A stretch of 9,954 nt of DNA from contig QHOZ01000106.1 in assembly GCA_003219495.1 (NCBI GenBank), positions 11,121 through 21,074 on the forward strand, given 5' to 3'. The DNA comes from Verrucomicrobiota bacterium (GTDB lineage: Bacteria; Verrucomicrobiota; Verrucomicrobiae; Chthoniobacterales; UBA10450). The position numbers and the translations under genes are program-made. The notes under the pieces were generated by a model. It did not search any database. It was not told where the DNA came from and saw only the letters and a program-made list of their open reading frames with translations. Position 1 is the first letter of the stretch; each line of letters starts with the position of its first letter. Shown here in pieces: positions 1-6,307 of the stretch.

Positions 1-1271
1 TCCATCGACTGAATGCCACCGGCATTTCCGTACTGATAAAAGAACGAATCGCAGGAAACCTTGAGTGCGTCCTCCAGCCCGATCGTTCCATGGGTATAAT
101 GCTTTGACGCTACCCAACATTGAAAAAAGTGATCGCCGTAGCTCACGCCGCCGCCGCAGCTGTATTTATTATTGTTCAACCCTTTTCGCAGACCAGCCAG
201 CGCCGTGATCAATTTGAACGTCGATCCTGGCGGCAACGCGCTGACCGCGCGATCGACCAGCGGATCGGCTTCGTCTTTCCGCAGGGCTTCCCAATCTTTC
301 TTTTTAATGCTCGGGATAAATGTGTTCGGATCGAACGAAGGCACGGAGGCCATCGCTAAAATATCGCCGTTGTTAGGATCGACAACGACCGCCCCGGCGC
401 GGCTCACTGCGCGCAAAGCTTCATCCGTAATCGATTGAATGCGCGCATCGATCGTCAAAAAAACATTGGCGCCTTGTCTCGGCGGATCTTCCTTCAGCAC
501 GCCGTCAATCGCTCCTTTTGCGTTACGGCGCAGATAACGCACACCGGGTTCACCGCGAAGGTATTCGTCCATCCATTTCTCGATGTTCGATTTTCCGTCA
601 ACGTCACCCTGATAAAACGTAAACTTCCTTGCTTCTTCCTTGTTCGTGTCGTCCGGCGCGCCGACGTAACCGAGGATGTGCGCGGCCAGCGCGCCATATA
701 AATACGAACGGACCGGCTTAATCGCGATATCCACTCCGGGCAATCCGACATCGTGCTCGGAAAACTTCGCCATCGTCGGAAAATCAATGTCCTTGATGTA
801 GGAATACGGAACTTCGGTGTCGTTGCGGAAGTGGCGCTCAAGATTTTTGGAATTGTAGTCGCGCGCAAGATCGAGATCCTCAAGACGCGGCACGACGCCG
901 TTGTTCACGATCCTGACGATGTCGGGTTCCTTCACGTCTTTCGGCATCCCGCTGATGATCGCGCGATGTTCGGCCAGCGGCGGCGGACCAAAGCGCTCGC
1001 GATAGCCCTTCACCATTTCCGGTAAATAAAAATCCACTTCGTAGCTCGCGCGGTTCTGCACCAAGGTGAGGCCGTTGCGATCTTTGATTTCACCGCGCAC
1101 GGATGGAATTCGCACCGTCGCTTGTGAGCTGCCACGAATCTGCGAGGTCCACTCCGCGCCATGCGCAACCTGGATCCACCACAGGCGCGCACCGAGCGCG
1201 GCCATGCCGAGCAACATCAAGAGACCGACAAACTGAATTCGCAGAAGCGGGGTAAGACGCCGTCGATTCAT
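1..1271 (-). CDS. mrdA: Penicillin-binding protein 2 (elongation-specific transpeptidase), 3' end cut by the window
   Basis: Class B penicillin-binding protein that cross-links peptidoglycan during rod elongation, anchored in the inner membrane with its catalytic domain in the periplasm. The first 423 codons are present. A short basic start (MNRRR) is followed by a membrane anchor at about residues 12-34. The non-catalytic pedestal contains VRGEIKDRNG and YLYGALAAHILGYVG (190-204). The transpeptidase domain carries the SxxK motif STFK with nucleophile Ser350 and Lys353. SCD at 406-408 fills the SxN position, a variant I believe is usual in PBP2. The KTG motif would lie beyond the window. The ATG at 1271 was chosen because it overlaps the mreD stop as ATGA and has AAAGGAG six bases upstream. 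It is the last visible gene of the mreBCD cluster, and rodA may follow outside the window. Identity is firm; the C-terminus is unseen. Confidence 0.95.
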   Translation of the reverse strand, partial: MNRRRLTPLLRIQFVGLLMLLGMAALGARLWWIQVAHGAEWTSQIRGSSQATVRIPSVRGEIKDRNGLTLVQNRASYEVDFYLPEMVKGYRERFGPPPLAEHRAIISGMPKDVKEPDIVRIVNNGVVPRLEDLDLARDYNSKNLERHFRNDTEVPYSYIKDIDFPTMAKFSEHDVGLPGVDIAIKPVRSYLYGALAAHILGYVGAPDDTNKEEARKFTFYQGDVDGKSNIEKWMDEYLRGEPGVRYLRRNAKGAIDGVLKEDPPRQGANVFLTIDARIQSITDEALRAVSRAGAVVVDPNNGDILAMASVPSFDPNTFIPSIKKKDWEALRKDEADPLVDRAVSALPPGSTFKLITALAGLRKGLNNNKYSCGGGVSYGDHFFQCWVASKHYTHGTIGLEDALKVSCDSFFYQYGNAGGIQSM

Positions 1272-1807
1272 TCAAAACTCCTTTCGGACAAATATGGAAA
1301 GCGGGTCACGCGCGCGACCCAGTTGAGCATCCAGAAAATGACGGGCGCCATCAGCATCGCCATCAAACCCGGGCCGCCGATTTGCCACCAAACTTCTTTC
1401 GTGAAGAAAAACGTTCCGCGCCGGAAAGTGATCATCAGATATTGCGCCAAAATGATTGCCGAGGTGCACATACCAGTCAGCAGGCAGTGAACTTCCCACC
1501 GGCCGCGAATAAAGAGAGGCCTAAGGCCATGCATAATTCCCGCCATCACAGCGTAGAGGAGTATCGACCAGCCGAGCGAGATTTCAACTTTGGCGCCAAT
1601 CACCTGCACGGTGAGCGCGTCGAGTAAGATTCCGGCGAACAGCGCCAGTCCCAGCATCAGCGGAAACGGCAACGCCATCGCGCCGTAAAAAACCAGCACC
1701 GGCGTGATGTAGATGTGCGCGTGATACATCCAATCCAGCGGCGGAATAAAAAATTCCGCGATTTGCGCGACCAAAACGAAAACAAGCAACACGATGAAGA
1801 AAATCAT
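1268..1807 (-). CDS. mreD: Rod shape-determining membrane protein MreD
   Basis: Small polytopic inner-membrane protein of the elongasome, thought to link MreC and the cytoplasmic MreB filament to the wall synthases. The product is 179 aa, close to the usual 160-180 aa. It is almost entirely hydrophobic, with about five membrane segments: roughly residues 2-20, 33-65, 76-95, 107-126 and 145-163. It starts MIFFIVLLVFVLVAQIAEFF and ends in a short polar tail. MreD sequences diverge strongly, so the call rests on topology and on position between mreC and mrdA. The ATG at 1807 overlaps the mreC stop and the TGA at 1268-1270 overlaps the mrdA start, so translation of all three is probably coupled. 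Confidence 0.9.
   Translation of the reverse strand: MIFFIVLLVFVLVAQIAEFFIPPLDWMYHAHIYITPVLVFYGAMALPFPLMLGLALFAGILLDALTVQVIGAKVEISLGWSILLYAVMAGIMHGLRPLFIRGRWEVHCLLTGMCTSAIILAQYLMITFRRGTFFFTKEVWWQIGGPGLMAMLMAPVIFWMLNWVARVTRFPYLSERSFE
1278..1284 (-). promoter_or_regulatory. Ribosome binding site of mrdA
   Basis: AAAGGAG lies inside the last codons of mreD, with six bases between it and the ATG at 1271. It is one of the two clear Shine-Dalgarno sequences in the window and supports the 1271 start over an out-of-frame TTG at 1275. Confidence 0.7.
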
Positions 1808-2607
1808 TTCCGTCCCGTGACAACGAACACGTCCTCGAGGTGTGAAAGATCGACCGCCGGCGCGATTTTCGCCTGTCCGTCCAATTCCCGAACTTTGAAA
1901 CTTTTCACCGTTCCAAGAAGCAGCCCGGAAGGAAAAACTCCGCCCACTCCCGACGTGTACGCTTTTTGTCCCGGTTGAAGGTTGGCTTGTTTCGTCAAAA
2001 AATTCAGATCGAGCAACGGGGCGAGTCCGCCACTGACGCGTTCACCCGCGATGATACCCTGCTCGCGCGTGCCCTCCACCGACGCGGCCACTTTGCAATT
2101 TTCATCCGTCACCAGCAATACAACCGAAATGCTGTTGCTCACCGTCGTCGTTTTCCCAACCAGACCTTCATCCGTCACGACCGGCATGTCCGGCTCGATG
2201 CGATCGTCTTTGCCGCGATTGATTGTCACCGTGTGCCACCAGGTCGACGCATCACGCGTCACGATTTCTGCCGGAATGAGTTTGAACACCGACCGCTCCC
2301 GATAATTCAGCGCGTGCCGCAATCGATTCACTTCGTGCTCGACGTCGCGCAGCGCGGAATTCGTCGCGCGCAGCTGGCTATTATCGGTGCGCAGCCCGGC
2401 GTTCTCTTTTTCCAAATCTTCCAACGACTTCAATCCGGTGCGAACCGAGGTGATTTGTTTTTCCAAACCGGAGCCGGTTTTGAAAAACGGCGAGAGCATT
2501 TGATAGATGCTCGATTGAAACTTGCGCGTTGTGTCCGCTCCGAAGCTGAGAAAGTAACCGAGGATCGCTCCGAAAATCAGCAGCGCGATGATGCTCGTGC
2601 GGCTCAT
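1804..2607 (-). CDS. mreC: Rod shape-determining protein MreC
   Basis: Periplasmic scaffold of the elongasome that binds PBP2 and transmits the position of MreB filaments to wall synthesis. From the ATG at 2607 the product is 267 aa, in the normal size range. It has a membrane anchor at residues 5-22 (SIIALLIFGAILGYFLSF), a coiled coil at about 47-103 rich in Leu, Glu and Arg, and then the MreC beta domains. These include DASTWWHTVTINRG (119-132), a DEGLVGK motif (146-152) and GVFPSGLLLGTV (223-234). The frame stays open to a TTG at 2661, but that would add a polar 18-residue leader encoded by AT-rich repeat-like DNA, so I prefer 2607. No Shine-Dalgarno is obvious at either start. The gene follows mreB by 87 bp and overlaps mreD by ATGA. 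Confidence 0.92.
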   Translation of the reverse strand: MSRTSIIALLIFGAILGYFLSFGADTTRKFQSSIYQMLSPFFKTGSGLEKQITSVRTGLKSLEDLEKENAGLRTDNSQLRATNSALRDVEHEVNRLRHALNYRERSVFKLIPAEIVTRDASTWWHTVTINRGKDDRIEPDMPVVTDEGLVGKTTTVSNSISVVLLVTDENCKVAASVEGTREQGIIAGERVSGGLAPLLDLNFLTKQANLQPGQKAYTSGVGGVFPSGLLLGTVKSFKVRELDGQAKIAPAVDLSHLEDVFVVTGRK

Positions 2608-2694
2608 GCCATTGCCGATTTCAGATTGATGATTGCAAATTGAAAGAGTCGCTGCCGACAATCTGCAATTTTAAATCTACAATTTGAAATTGTC
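2608..2694 (-). repeat. AT-rich mreB-mreC spacer with a 15-bp palindrome and an imperfect direct repeat
   Basis: This 87-bp spacer is clearly richer in A and T than the flanking genes. Two bases after the mreB stop lies acaatttgaaattgt (2679-2693), two 7-base arms around one central base. Read on the minus strand, AAATTGTAGATT and AAATTGCAGATT then follow as a 12-base direct repeat with one mismatch and a 14-base period. GACAAT and ATTGTC bracket the whole block. The repeat block abuts mreB rather than mreC. It could be a degenerate dispersed intergenic repeat, an RNA processing site or a weak attenuator between the cytoskeletal and membrane parts of the operon. No T-run follows a strong stem, so a classical terminator is not supported. 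Confidence 0.55.
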
Positions 2695-3732
2695 TTAGCG
2701 CCACTGGCGATCTGCTGCCGCCACTTGACGCAAAAATTTAAGTTCATTCAGACATTTGCCCGTGCCTTCGGCCACGGCGCTCAGCGGATCTTCCGCAACA
2801 TGGACAGGCAAACCAGTCTCCTCGCTCAAAAGTTTATCGAACCCGCGCAAAAGCGCGCCGCCACCTGCCAAAACCAATCCACGGTCCACCAAATCGGCTG
2901 AAAGTTCCGGCGGACAACGCTCCAATGTAATTCTCACCGAATCGACAATCGTCGAGATCGGTTCGAGCAACGCTTCGCGCACTTCCTGTGAAGTAATCAT
3001 CAACGTCTTCGGCAATCCCGCGACCAGATCGCGCCCTTTGACTTCCACGCTCGTTTCCTTCTCGCTCGGATACGCGCTGCCGATCTTGATTTTAATTTCT
3101 TCCGCGGTGCGCTCACCGACCATCAAATTGTAAGCGCGCTTCATGTATTGCACGATGGCTTCGTCGAGTTCATCGCCCGCGACGCGCACGCTTCGGCTGA
3201 AAACAATTCCCGACAGCGAGATCAGCGCGACCTCGGTCGTCCCGCCGCCGATGTCGATGATCATGTTGCCCGCAGGATCTTGCACCGGCAATCCGACGCC
3301 GATCGCCGCCGCCATCGGCTCTTCAATCAAATAAACTTCACGCGCGCCGGCGTGCGTCGCCGATTCGCGCACCGCGCGCTTCTCGACTTCGGTAATTCCC
3401 GACGGGACCGCGATCACAACACGCGGCCGCGCTTTTACGCGACGATTGTGAACTTTGGTAATGAAGTGACGCAGCATCGCTTCGGTCACTTCGAAGTCCG
3501 CGATGACGCCGTCTTTCAATGGTCGCACCGCGACAATGTTGGAAGGCGTGCGGCCGAGCATGCGCTTCGCTTCGTCGCCGCCCGCGAGCACTTTGTTCGT
3601 GCCGGCCTGCACGGCCACAACCGACGGTTCGCGTAAGACGATGCCTTGATCTTTTACGTAAACGAGCGTGTTCGCCGTTCCGAGATCAATGCCGATGTCG
3701 TTGGAGAGAAATCCGAAAAGTCCGTTGAACAT
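2695..3732 (-). CDS. mreB: Rod shape-determining protein MreB (bacterial actin)
   Basis: Actin-like ATPase that forms membrane-associated filaments and guides the elongation machinery. At 345 aa it is full length. The N-terminal FNGLFGFLS is the amphipathic membrane-binding segment. The nucleotide pocket is complete: phosphate-1 motif DLGTANT (16-22), [10 protein letters not shown] (136-145), phosphate-2 motif DIGGGTTEV (160-168) and the adenosine motif [10 protein letters not shown] (288-297). [13 protein letters not shown] (109-121) is typical of the family. The ATG at 3732 gives the conserved N-terminus; no strong Shine-Dalgarno precedes it. It is the first gene of the minus-strand cluster and diverges from rpe. 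The stop is TAA at 2695-2697. Confidence 0.98.
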   Translation of the reverse strand: MFNGLFGFLSNDIGIDLGTANTLVYVKDQGIVLREPSVVAVQAGTNKVLAGGDEAKRMLGRTPSNIVAVRPLKDGVIADFEVTEAMLRHFITKVHNRRVKARPRVVIAVPSGITEVEKRAVRESATHAGAREVYLIEEPMAAAIGVGLPVQDPAGNMIIDIGGGTTEVALISLSGIVFSRSVRVAGDELDEAIVQYMKRAYNLMVGERTAEEIKIKIGSAYPSEKETSVEVKGRDLVAGLPKTLMITSQEVREALLEPISTIVDSVRITLERCPPELSADLVDRGLVLAGGGALLRGFDKLLSEETGLPVHVAEDPLSAVAEGTGKCLNELKFLRQVAAADRQWR

Positions 3733-3873
3733 GGAATTTAATTTTTCAGCCCGCTCGGAAACGCAGATCTTCGCAGCAACCTTTGCGCCCTCGGAGCGCG
3801 GTTCTCACCGGCTGAAACGCCGTAACGTGCAACGGCGGCTCGCGTCGTCAAGCTCTTAATATATATAGAGGGC
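3733..3873. promoter_or_regulatory. Divergent mreB/rpe intergenic region
   Basis: This 141-bp region must hold promoters for mreB (leftward) and rpe (rightward). An AT stretch at 3857-3867 (TAATATATATA) ends seven bases before the rpe ATG and is the only -10-like element on the plus strand. I see no convincing -35 upstream of it. On the minus strand, TTGACG at 3846-3851 resembles a -35, but the sequence 17 bases further (ACGTTA) is a poor -10. An inverted repeat, tttcagcc (3744-3751) and ggctgaaa (3810-3817), spans most of the presumed mreB leader. Exact start sites cannot be called from sequence alone. Confidence 0.5.
3818..3837. other. Small hairpin in the mreB/rpe intergenic region
   Basis: cgccgt (3818-3823) and acggcg (3832-3837) form a perfect six-base inverted repeat around an eight-base loop. 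It lies just upstream of the AT-rich rpe promoter candidate and would fall in the 5' leader of mreB if mreB starts upstream of it. It could be an operator half-site pair or an RNA hairpin. No T-run follows on either strand, so I do not call it a terminator. Confidence 0.35.
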
Positions 3874-4527
3874 ATGCCCAACGCCCTGGTCGCGCCTTCT
3901 ATCCTGGCCGCCGACTTTTCCCGCCTCGGCGAAGAGATTCGCAAAGTCGAAGCCGCCGGCGCCGACTGGATCCATTGCGACATCATGGACGGCCATTTCG
4001 TCGACAATATTTCCTTCGGGCCGGCAATTGTCGGATTCGTTCGCAAACAAACCGAGTTGCCGCTCGATGTGCATTTGATGATCGAGCATGCCGACCATTA
4101 CATCCCGCGATTTGCCGATGCCGGCGCAAACTCGATCACGGTTCACGTCGAGCCGGAAGCGAAACACGATGTTGGAAAAACTTTACAGCAAATCCGCGAT
4201 TCAAAGTGTCGCGTCGGATTGACTTTGAACCCGGAGACCAATTTCGAATTAGTCGAACCGTTTCTGGACAAGATCGACATGTTGCTCGTCATGACGGTGC
4301 ATCCCGGATTTGGCGGCCAAAAATTTCGCGCCGATCAAATGGAAAAACTGAAACGCGCGAAATCGTTAAACGGCAAGATCGACATCCAAGTCGACGGCGG
4401 CATCAACACCGAGACTGCGCGCGTGTCGATCGAAAATGGCGCAAATGTTCTCGTCGCCGGCACGTCGATTTTCAAAACGAACGAATACGCGAAAGCGATC
4501 CGCGACCTCCGCGGCGCCGGCGGTTAA
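3874..4527 (+). CDS. rpe: Ribulose-phosphate 3-epimerase
   Basis: Cytoplasmic enzyme interconverting D-ribulose 5-phosphate and D-xylulose 5-phosphate in the pentose phosphate pathway. At 217 aa it is normal length and a complete TIM barrel. Visible signatures are VAPSILAADF (6-15), the metal-site segment HCDIMDGHFV (34-43) with His34 and Asp36, and DVHLMI (65-70) with His67. MTVHPGFGGQKF (140-151) is the flexible loop, DGGIN (174-178) carries the second catalytic Asp174, and VAGTSIF (194-200) belongs to the phosphate-binding part. AGAGGG sits only a few bases before the ATG, closer than usual, but the start matches the family. It diverges from mreB and converges on the acetyltransferase gene with three bases between the stops. 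Confidence 0.97.
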   Translation: MPNALVAPSILAADFSRLGEEIRKVEAAGADWIHCDIMDGHFVDNISFGPAIVGFVRKQTELPLDVHLMIEHADHYIPRFADAGANSITVHVEPEAKHDVGKTLQQIRDSKCRVGLTLNPETNFELVEPFLDKIDMLLVMTVHPGFGGQKFRADQMEKLKRAKSLNGKIDIQVDGGINTETARVSIENGANVLVAGTSIFKTNEYAKAIRDLRGAGG

Positions 4528-4532
4528 TTTTT
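4509..4532 (+). terminator. Possible weak terminator at the 3' end of rpe
   Basis: ccgc (4509-4512) and gcgg (4520-4523) can pair around a seven-base loop, and ttaattttt follows (4524-4532). The stem lies in the last rpe codons and the T-run straddles the rpe stop and the convergent gene's stop. The stem is only four pairs and the T-run is broken by AA, so it is weak. It is offered because nothing else could end rpe transcription before the convergent gene. Confidence 0.25.
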
Positions 4533-4962
4533 AAACGTCGCGACCCATCGCGAGCGCGCCTTCCAAATCTTCCCAGCCGCAGCGCTTCCAAAATTCCCGG
4601 CCGCGCGTGTTGTCGTCGGCCACGAGAAGATTGACGCGCTCGAGCCCAGCGCGCTTCAGTCCGGCGAGACATTCCTCGATCATGCGCCGGCCAACACCGC
4701 TGCCATGATATTCGGGATCAACCGCGAGATGATAAATGTAACCGCGACGGCCGTCGTGACCGCACAACACCGCGCCGATGGTTCGCGATTCGACGGTCGC
4801 AATTCGACTCAAGGCGGGATTCCGTTCCAGGAAGCGGCCAATCGTCTCGCGGTCGTCTCCTTCGGCAACGTCGAGTCCTTCGACTTTTTTCCAGAGCTCA
4901 AGCGCCGTGTCGTAATCGCCGATCTCAAACTCGCGCGTCACGATCTCGATGTTGCCGCTCAT
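4531..4962 (-). CDS. GNAT-family N-acetyltransferase (YpeA-like)
   Basis: Predicted cytoplasmic acetyl-CoA-dependent N-acetyltransferase; the substrate is unknown. From the ATG at 4962 it has 143 residues, the size of a single GNAT domain. The acetyl-CoA site is visible as YIYHLAVDPEYHGSGVGRRM (75-94), with HGSGVG filling the Q/RxxGxG/A position. It is followed by VNLLVADDNTRGREFWKRCG (110-129), the usual strand and helix of the C-terminal half. The layout, with LWKKVEGL near the start, a pair of DR/ER-rich helices and a short MGRDV end, recalls YpeA and similar small GNATs. An upstream GTG at 5028 would add 22 residues without family character, so I prefer 4962. It converges on rpe and may be read from the minus-strand transcript of the two genes upstream. 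Confidence 0.88.
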   Translation of the reverse strand: MSGNIEIVTREFEIGDYDTALELWKKVEGLDVAEGDDRETIGRFLERNPALSRIATVESRTIGAVLCGHDGRRGYIYHLAVDPEYHGSGVGRRMIEECLAGLKRAGLERVNLLVADDNTRGREFWKRCGWEDLEGALAMGRDV

Positions 4963-5032
4963 CGATCCGAGTGTAGCACGCGCCGACACGGGCAAGTCAT
5001 TCCGAAAAAACCGGAAATTAATCTGCACGGCG

Positions 5033-5051
5033 GCGGGCGATTTTTCGCCGC
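5033..5051. other. Hairpin between the tiny ORF and the acetyltransferase gene
   Basis: ggcga (5036-5040) and tcgcc (5045-5049) pair around tttt, and two further G-C pairs form if one G is bulged. The structure lies just after the stop of the minus-strand tiny ORF. No T-run follows on that strand, so it could be a transcript-end or processing hairpin but is not a canonical terminator. A second short inverted repeat, ttccg/cggaa, lies at 5000-5016. Nothing else is visible in 4963-5061. Confidence 0.3.
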
Positions 5052-5061
5052 GATCCCGCAG

Positions 5062-5160
5062 TTACTTCGAAGACTTCTTCTTTTTCGACGCGAGTCGTTC
5101 TGTTTTTCTGCGGCGCGCTGCGCGCTTCCGCATGTTATCTCTTCCGCGATTGTGGCCCAT
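5062..5160 (-). CDS. Tiny, highly basic protein (32 aa; possible internal start giving 23 aa)
   Basis: An ATG at 5160 opens a 32-codon frame ending in TAA at 5062-5064. It begins MGHNRGRDN, and a second in-frame ATG at 5133 would give 23 residues. Fifteen of the 32 residues are Arg or Lys and only two are acidic, with clusters RRRK and KKKK. There is no hydrophobic segment, so it should be a cytoplasmic, RNA- or DNA-binding type of peptide, comparable in character to the smallest ribosome-associated proteins, though I recognise no family. GGAAGAG lies just upstream of the internal ATG, while the outer ATG lacks a good Shine-Dalgarno. A possible promoter precedes it inside the end of the upstream gene. 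It is a good small-ORF candidate, not a certain gene. Confidence 0.5.
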   Translation of the reverse strand: MGHNRGRDNMRKRAARRRKTERLASKKKKSSK

Positions 5161-5178
5161 AAATAGATGTCCGTAGTC

Positions 5179-5207
5179 AGTATTGACCAGGCTCAGCGAA
5201 CTCGCAA
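5179..5207 (-). promoter_or_regulatory. Possible sigma-70-like promoter for the tiny basic ORF
   Basis: On the minus strand TTGCGA (5202-5207) and AATACT (5179-5184) are separated by exactly 17 bases, each matching four of six consensus positions. Transcription would start about 10-15 bases before the ATG at 5160. The element overlaps the end of the upstream minus-strand gene. With two partial hexamers the chance of a coincidental match is considerable. Confidence 0.3.
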
Positions 5208-5831
5208 AGACCTTGGTGGAAAAACAAGAATGCGCAATGACTCATCGATGTCGATCTTCGGCGACCGTTCACCGCGAATATCCAAGACCGACTCGGCTCG
5301 TTCTGAATCTTGCTCTCCGGATTCTGCAATCTGTTCCGTCGGTCCTGCCGCGGGCGCTTCCGGCTCCGGTTCTTGCGCTGCAGTCGCACTGTGTTGCTCA
5401 ATGAGCGCGAGTTGCTGCGCATTCATGCGCGATCTCGCAGGTCCCGGCGTCCACGGCGTTACGCGCGCGCCGTCGGCGAAGATCGCGTGATGCGTTTTCT
5501 TTTTCGAATGAACGTTAACTGGACCGCTAAATTTTCCGCGCGTCATGTTTCCCCAATAGCGCGCGAACAACTGCGGTTTCTTTATGCCAGCTTCTTTGCT
5601 GTACCAGACGAGCGTCCCAAATCCTTGCGCGAAACCATCGCGATCCCGCCGCCCTGACCAGGTCGCTTCATCGTCGGGTTTGGGAGCATTATTCCAGACG
5701 AGCGTCTTTCCGTCGCGCGTCGGCTGATATTCGCCGGTCGCGCTCGCAAGATCGACAACCGCGACCATTGAACTCATCAACACCAGCAACACTAATCTCC
5801 AGCCCACCTCGGGCGGAATATGCCTCAACAA
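5193..5831 (-). CDS. Secreted hypothetical protein with two MORN-like repeats
   Basis: No function can be assigned. An N-terminal export signal is visible: a hydrophobic run at about residues 13-28 ending in a signal-peptidase-I-like ASA (29-31). Mature residues 57-78 and 89-109 each follow the MORN-type pattern of aromatic, x-G, a basic turn, G and x-G: WSGRRDRDGFAQGFGTLVWY and YWGNMTRGKFSGPVNVHS. A low-complexity tail rich in Ala, Pro, Glu and Gln (148-183) follows, and the protein ends at PPRSLRVR (212 aa). The start is uncertain: TTG 5831 gives the full signal peptide, a GTG at 5807 keeps its hydrophobic core, and ATG 5777 leaves no basic N-region. From memory, verrucomicrobial relatives continue beyond this PPxSLR segment, so this copy may be shortened at the C-terminus; that is unchecked. 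It diverges from the receiver gene. Confidence 0.75.
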   Translation of the reverse strand: MLRHIPPEVGWRLVLLVLMSSMVAVVDLASATGEYQPTRDGKTLVWNNAPKPDDEATWSGRRDRDGFAQGFGTLVWYSKEAGIKKPQLFARYWGNMTRGKFSGPVNVHSKKKTHHAIFADGARVTPWTPGPARSRMNAQQLALIEQHSATAAQEPEPEAPAAGPTEQIAESGEQDSERAESVLDIRGERSPKIDIDESLRILVFPPRSLRVR

Positions 5832-5905
5832 GTCATTGGCTCAATGGCTCAAATTTTTTCCGCGCGACCCGTCCATCTTCATGGGCTTTCCCGATTCAGC
5901 CTTTC

Positions 5906-5911
5906 GGAGGG
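5906..5911 (+). promoter_or_regulatory. Shine-Dalgarno sequence of the receiver gene
   Basis: GGAGGG lies nine bases before the ATG at 5921. It decides the start: the frame is open far upstream to 5768, but the receiver fold begins exactly at this ATG with MRILVVED. Confidence 0.65.
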
Positions 5912-5920
5912 AATGCCGAG

Positions 5921-6304
5921 ATGCGGATCCTAGTCGTGGAAGATCATTCGGACACCCGAACTGTCCTCTCCGGATTGCTCACGCGCTGGGGTTACATTGT
6001 TTCGTCCGCGGAGACTTTGAAACAAGGCTTGGCACTGCTCGATAGCGAACCGCCTCCTGACGTCGTTCTAAGCGATATCGCATTACCCGACGGCACCGGT
6101 TACGCGCTCGTCAGCGAAGCGCGTCGCAAAGGCAAGCGCGTTTTGGCCATCGCCCTTTCCGGCTATGCGTATCCGAGCGACGTGCGAATCGCGAAACTCA
6201 CCGGCTTTGATCATCATCTTTCAAAACCGTGCGATTGCGGTTATCTCCGTTCCATTCTGGAACAGCGCGCGCGTTGGGACGGACAATCGGTGGGCAAAGA
6301 TTGA
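5921..6304 (+). CDS. Stand-alone response regulator receiver protein (CheY-like)
   Basis: A single phospho-receiver domain of 127 aa with no DNA-binding or enzymatic output domain, so it probably acts by protein-protein contact in a phosphorelay. The receiver set is complete: acidic pair Glu7-Asp8 in RILVVEDHSD, phospho-acceptor Asp52 in LSDIALPDG, Ser80 in ALSGYA at the Thr/Ser switch position, and Lys102 in HLSKP. The segment after the Lys, CDCGYLRSIL, fills the last helix. No histidine kinase lies in the window, so the partner is unknown. The gene diverges from the MORN-like gene across about 90 bp and converges on the propeller gene with three bases between the stops. The 8-bp tandem duplication tggctcaa at 5837-5852 lies in its upstream region. 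Confidence 0.93.
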   Translation: MRILVVEDHSDTRTVLSGLLTRWGYIVSSAETLKQGLALLDSEPPPDVVLSDIALPDGTGYALVSEARRKGKRVLAIALSGYAYPSDVRIAKLTGFDHHLSKPCDCGYLRSILEQRARWDGQSVGKD

Positions 6305-6307
6305 GCG

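Noticed and set aside
51..56. Asp instead of Asn in the SxN motif of PBP2 as a catalytic defect
   Set aside because: SxD at this position is, to my knowledge, common in PBP2-type proteins, so it is not evidence of inactivity.
1966..2643. 225-codon plus-strand open frame opposite mreC
   Set aside because: It is antisense to a full-length MreC with clear family features, is Arg-rich with no domain character, and its length follows from GC-biased third codon positions.
3148..3636. 162-codon plus-strand open frame opposite mreB
   Set aside because: It lies wholly inside the conserved mreB gene; the translation is His/Arg-rich shadow sequence.
3975..4634. 219-codon plus-strand frame overlapping rpe
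   Set aside because: It is shifted relative to a complete ribulose-phosphate epimerase and continues antisense into the GNAT gene; Arg-rich shadow without motifs.
5837..5852. Tandem 8-bp duplication tggctcaa as a mobile-element target-site duplication
   Set aside because: The copies are adjacent with nothing between them and no inverted-repeat ends nearby; simple slippage is enough.
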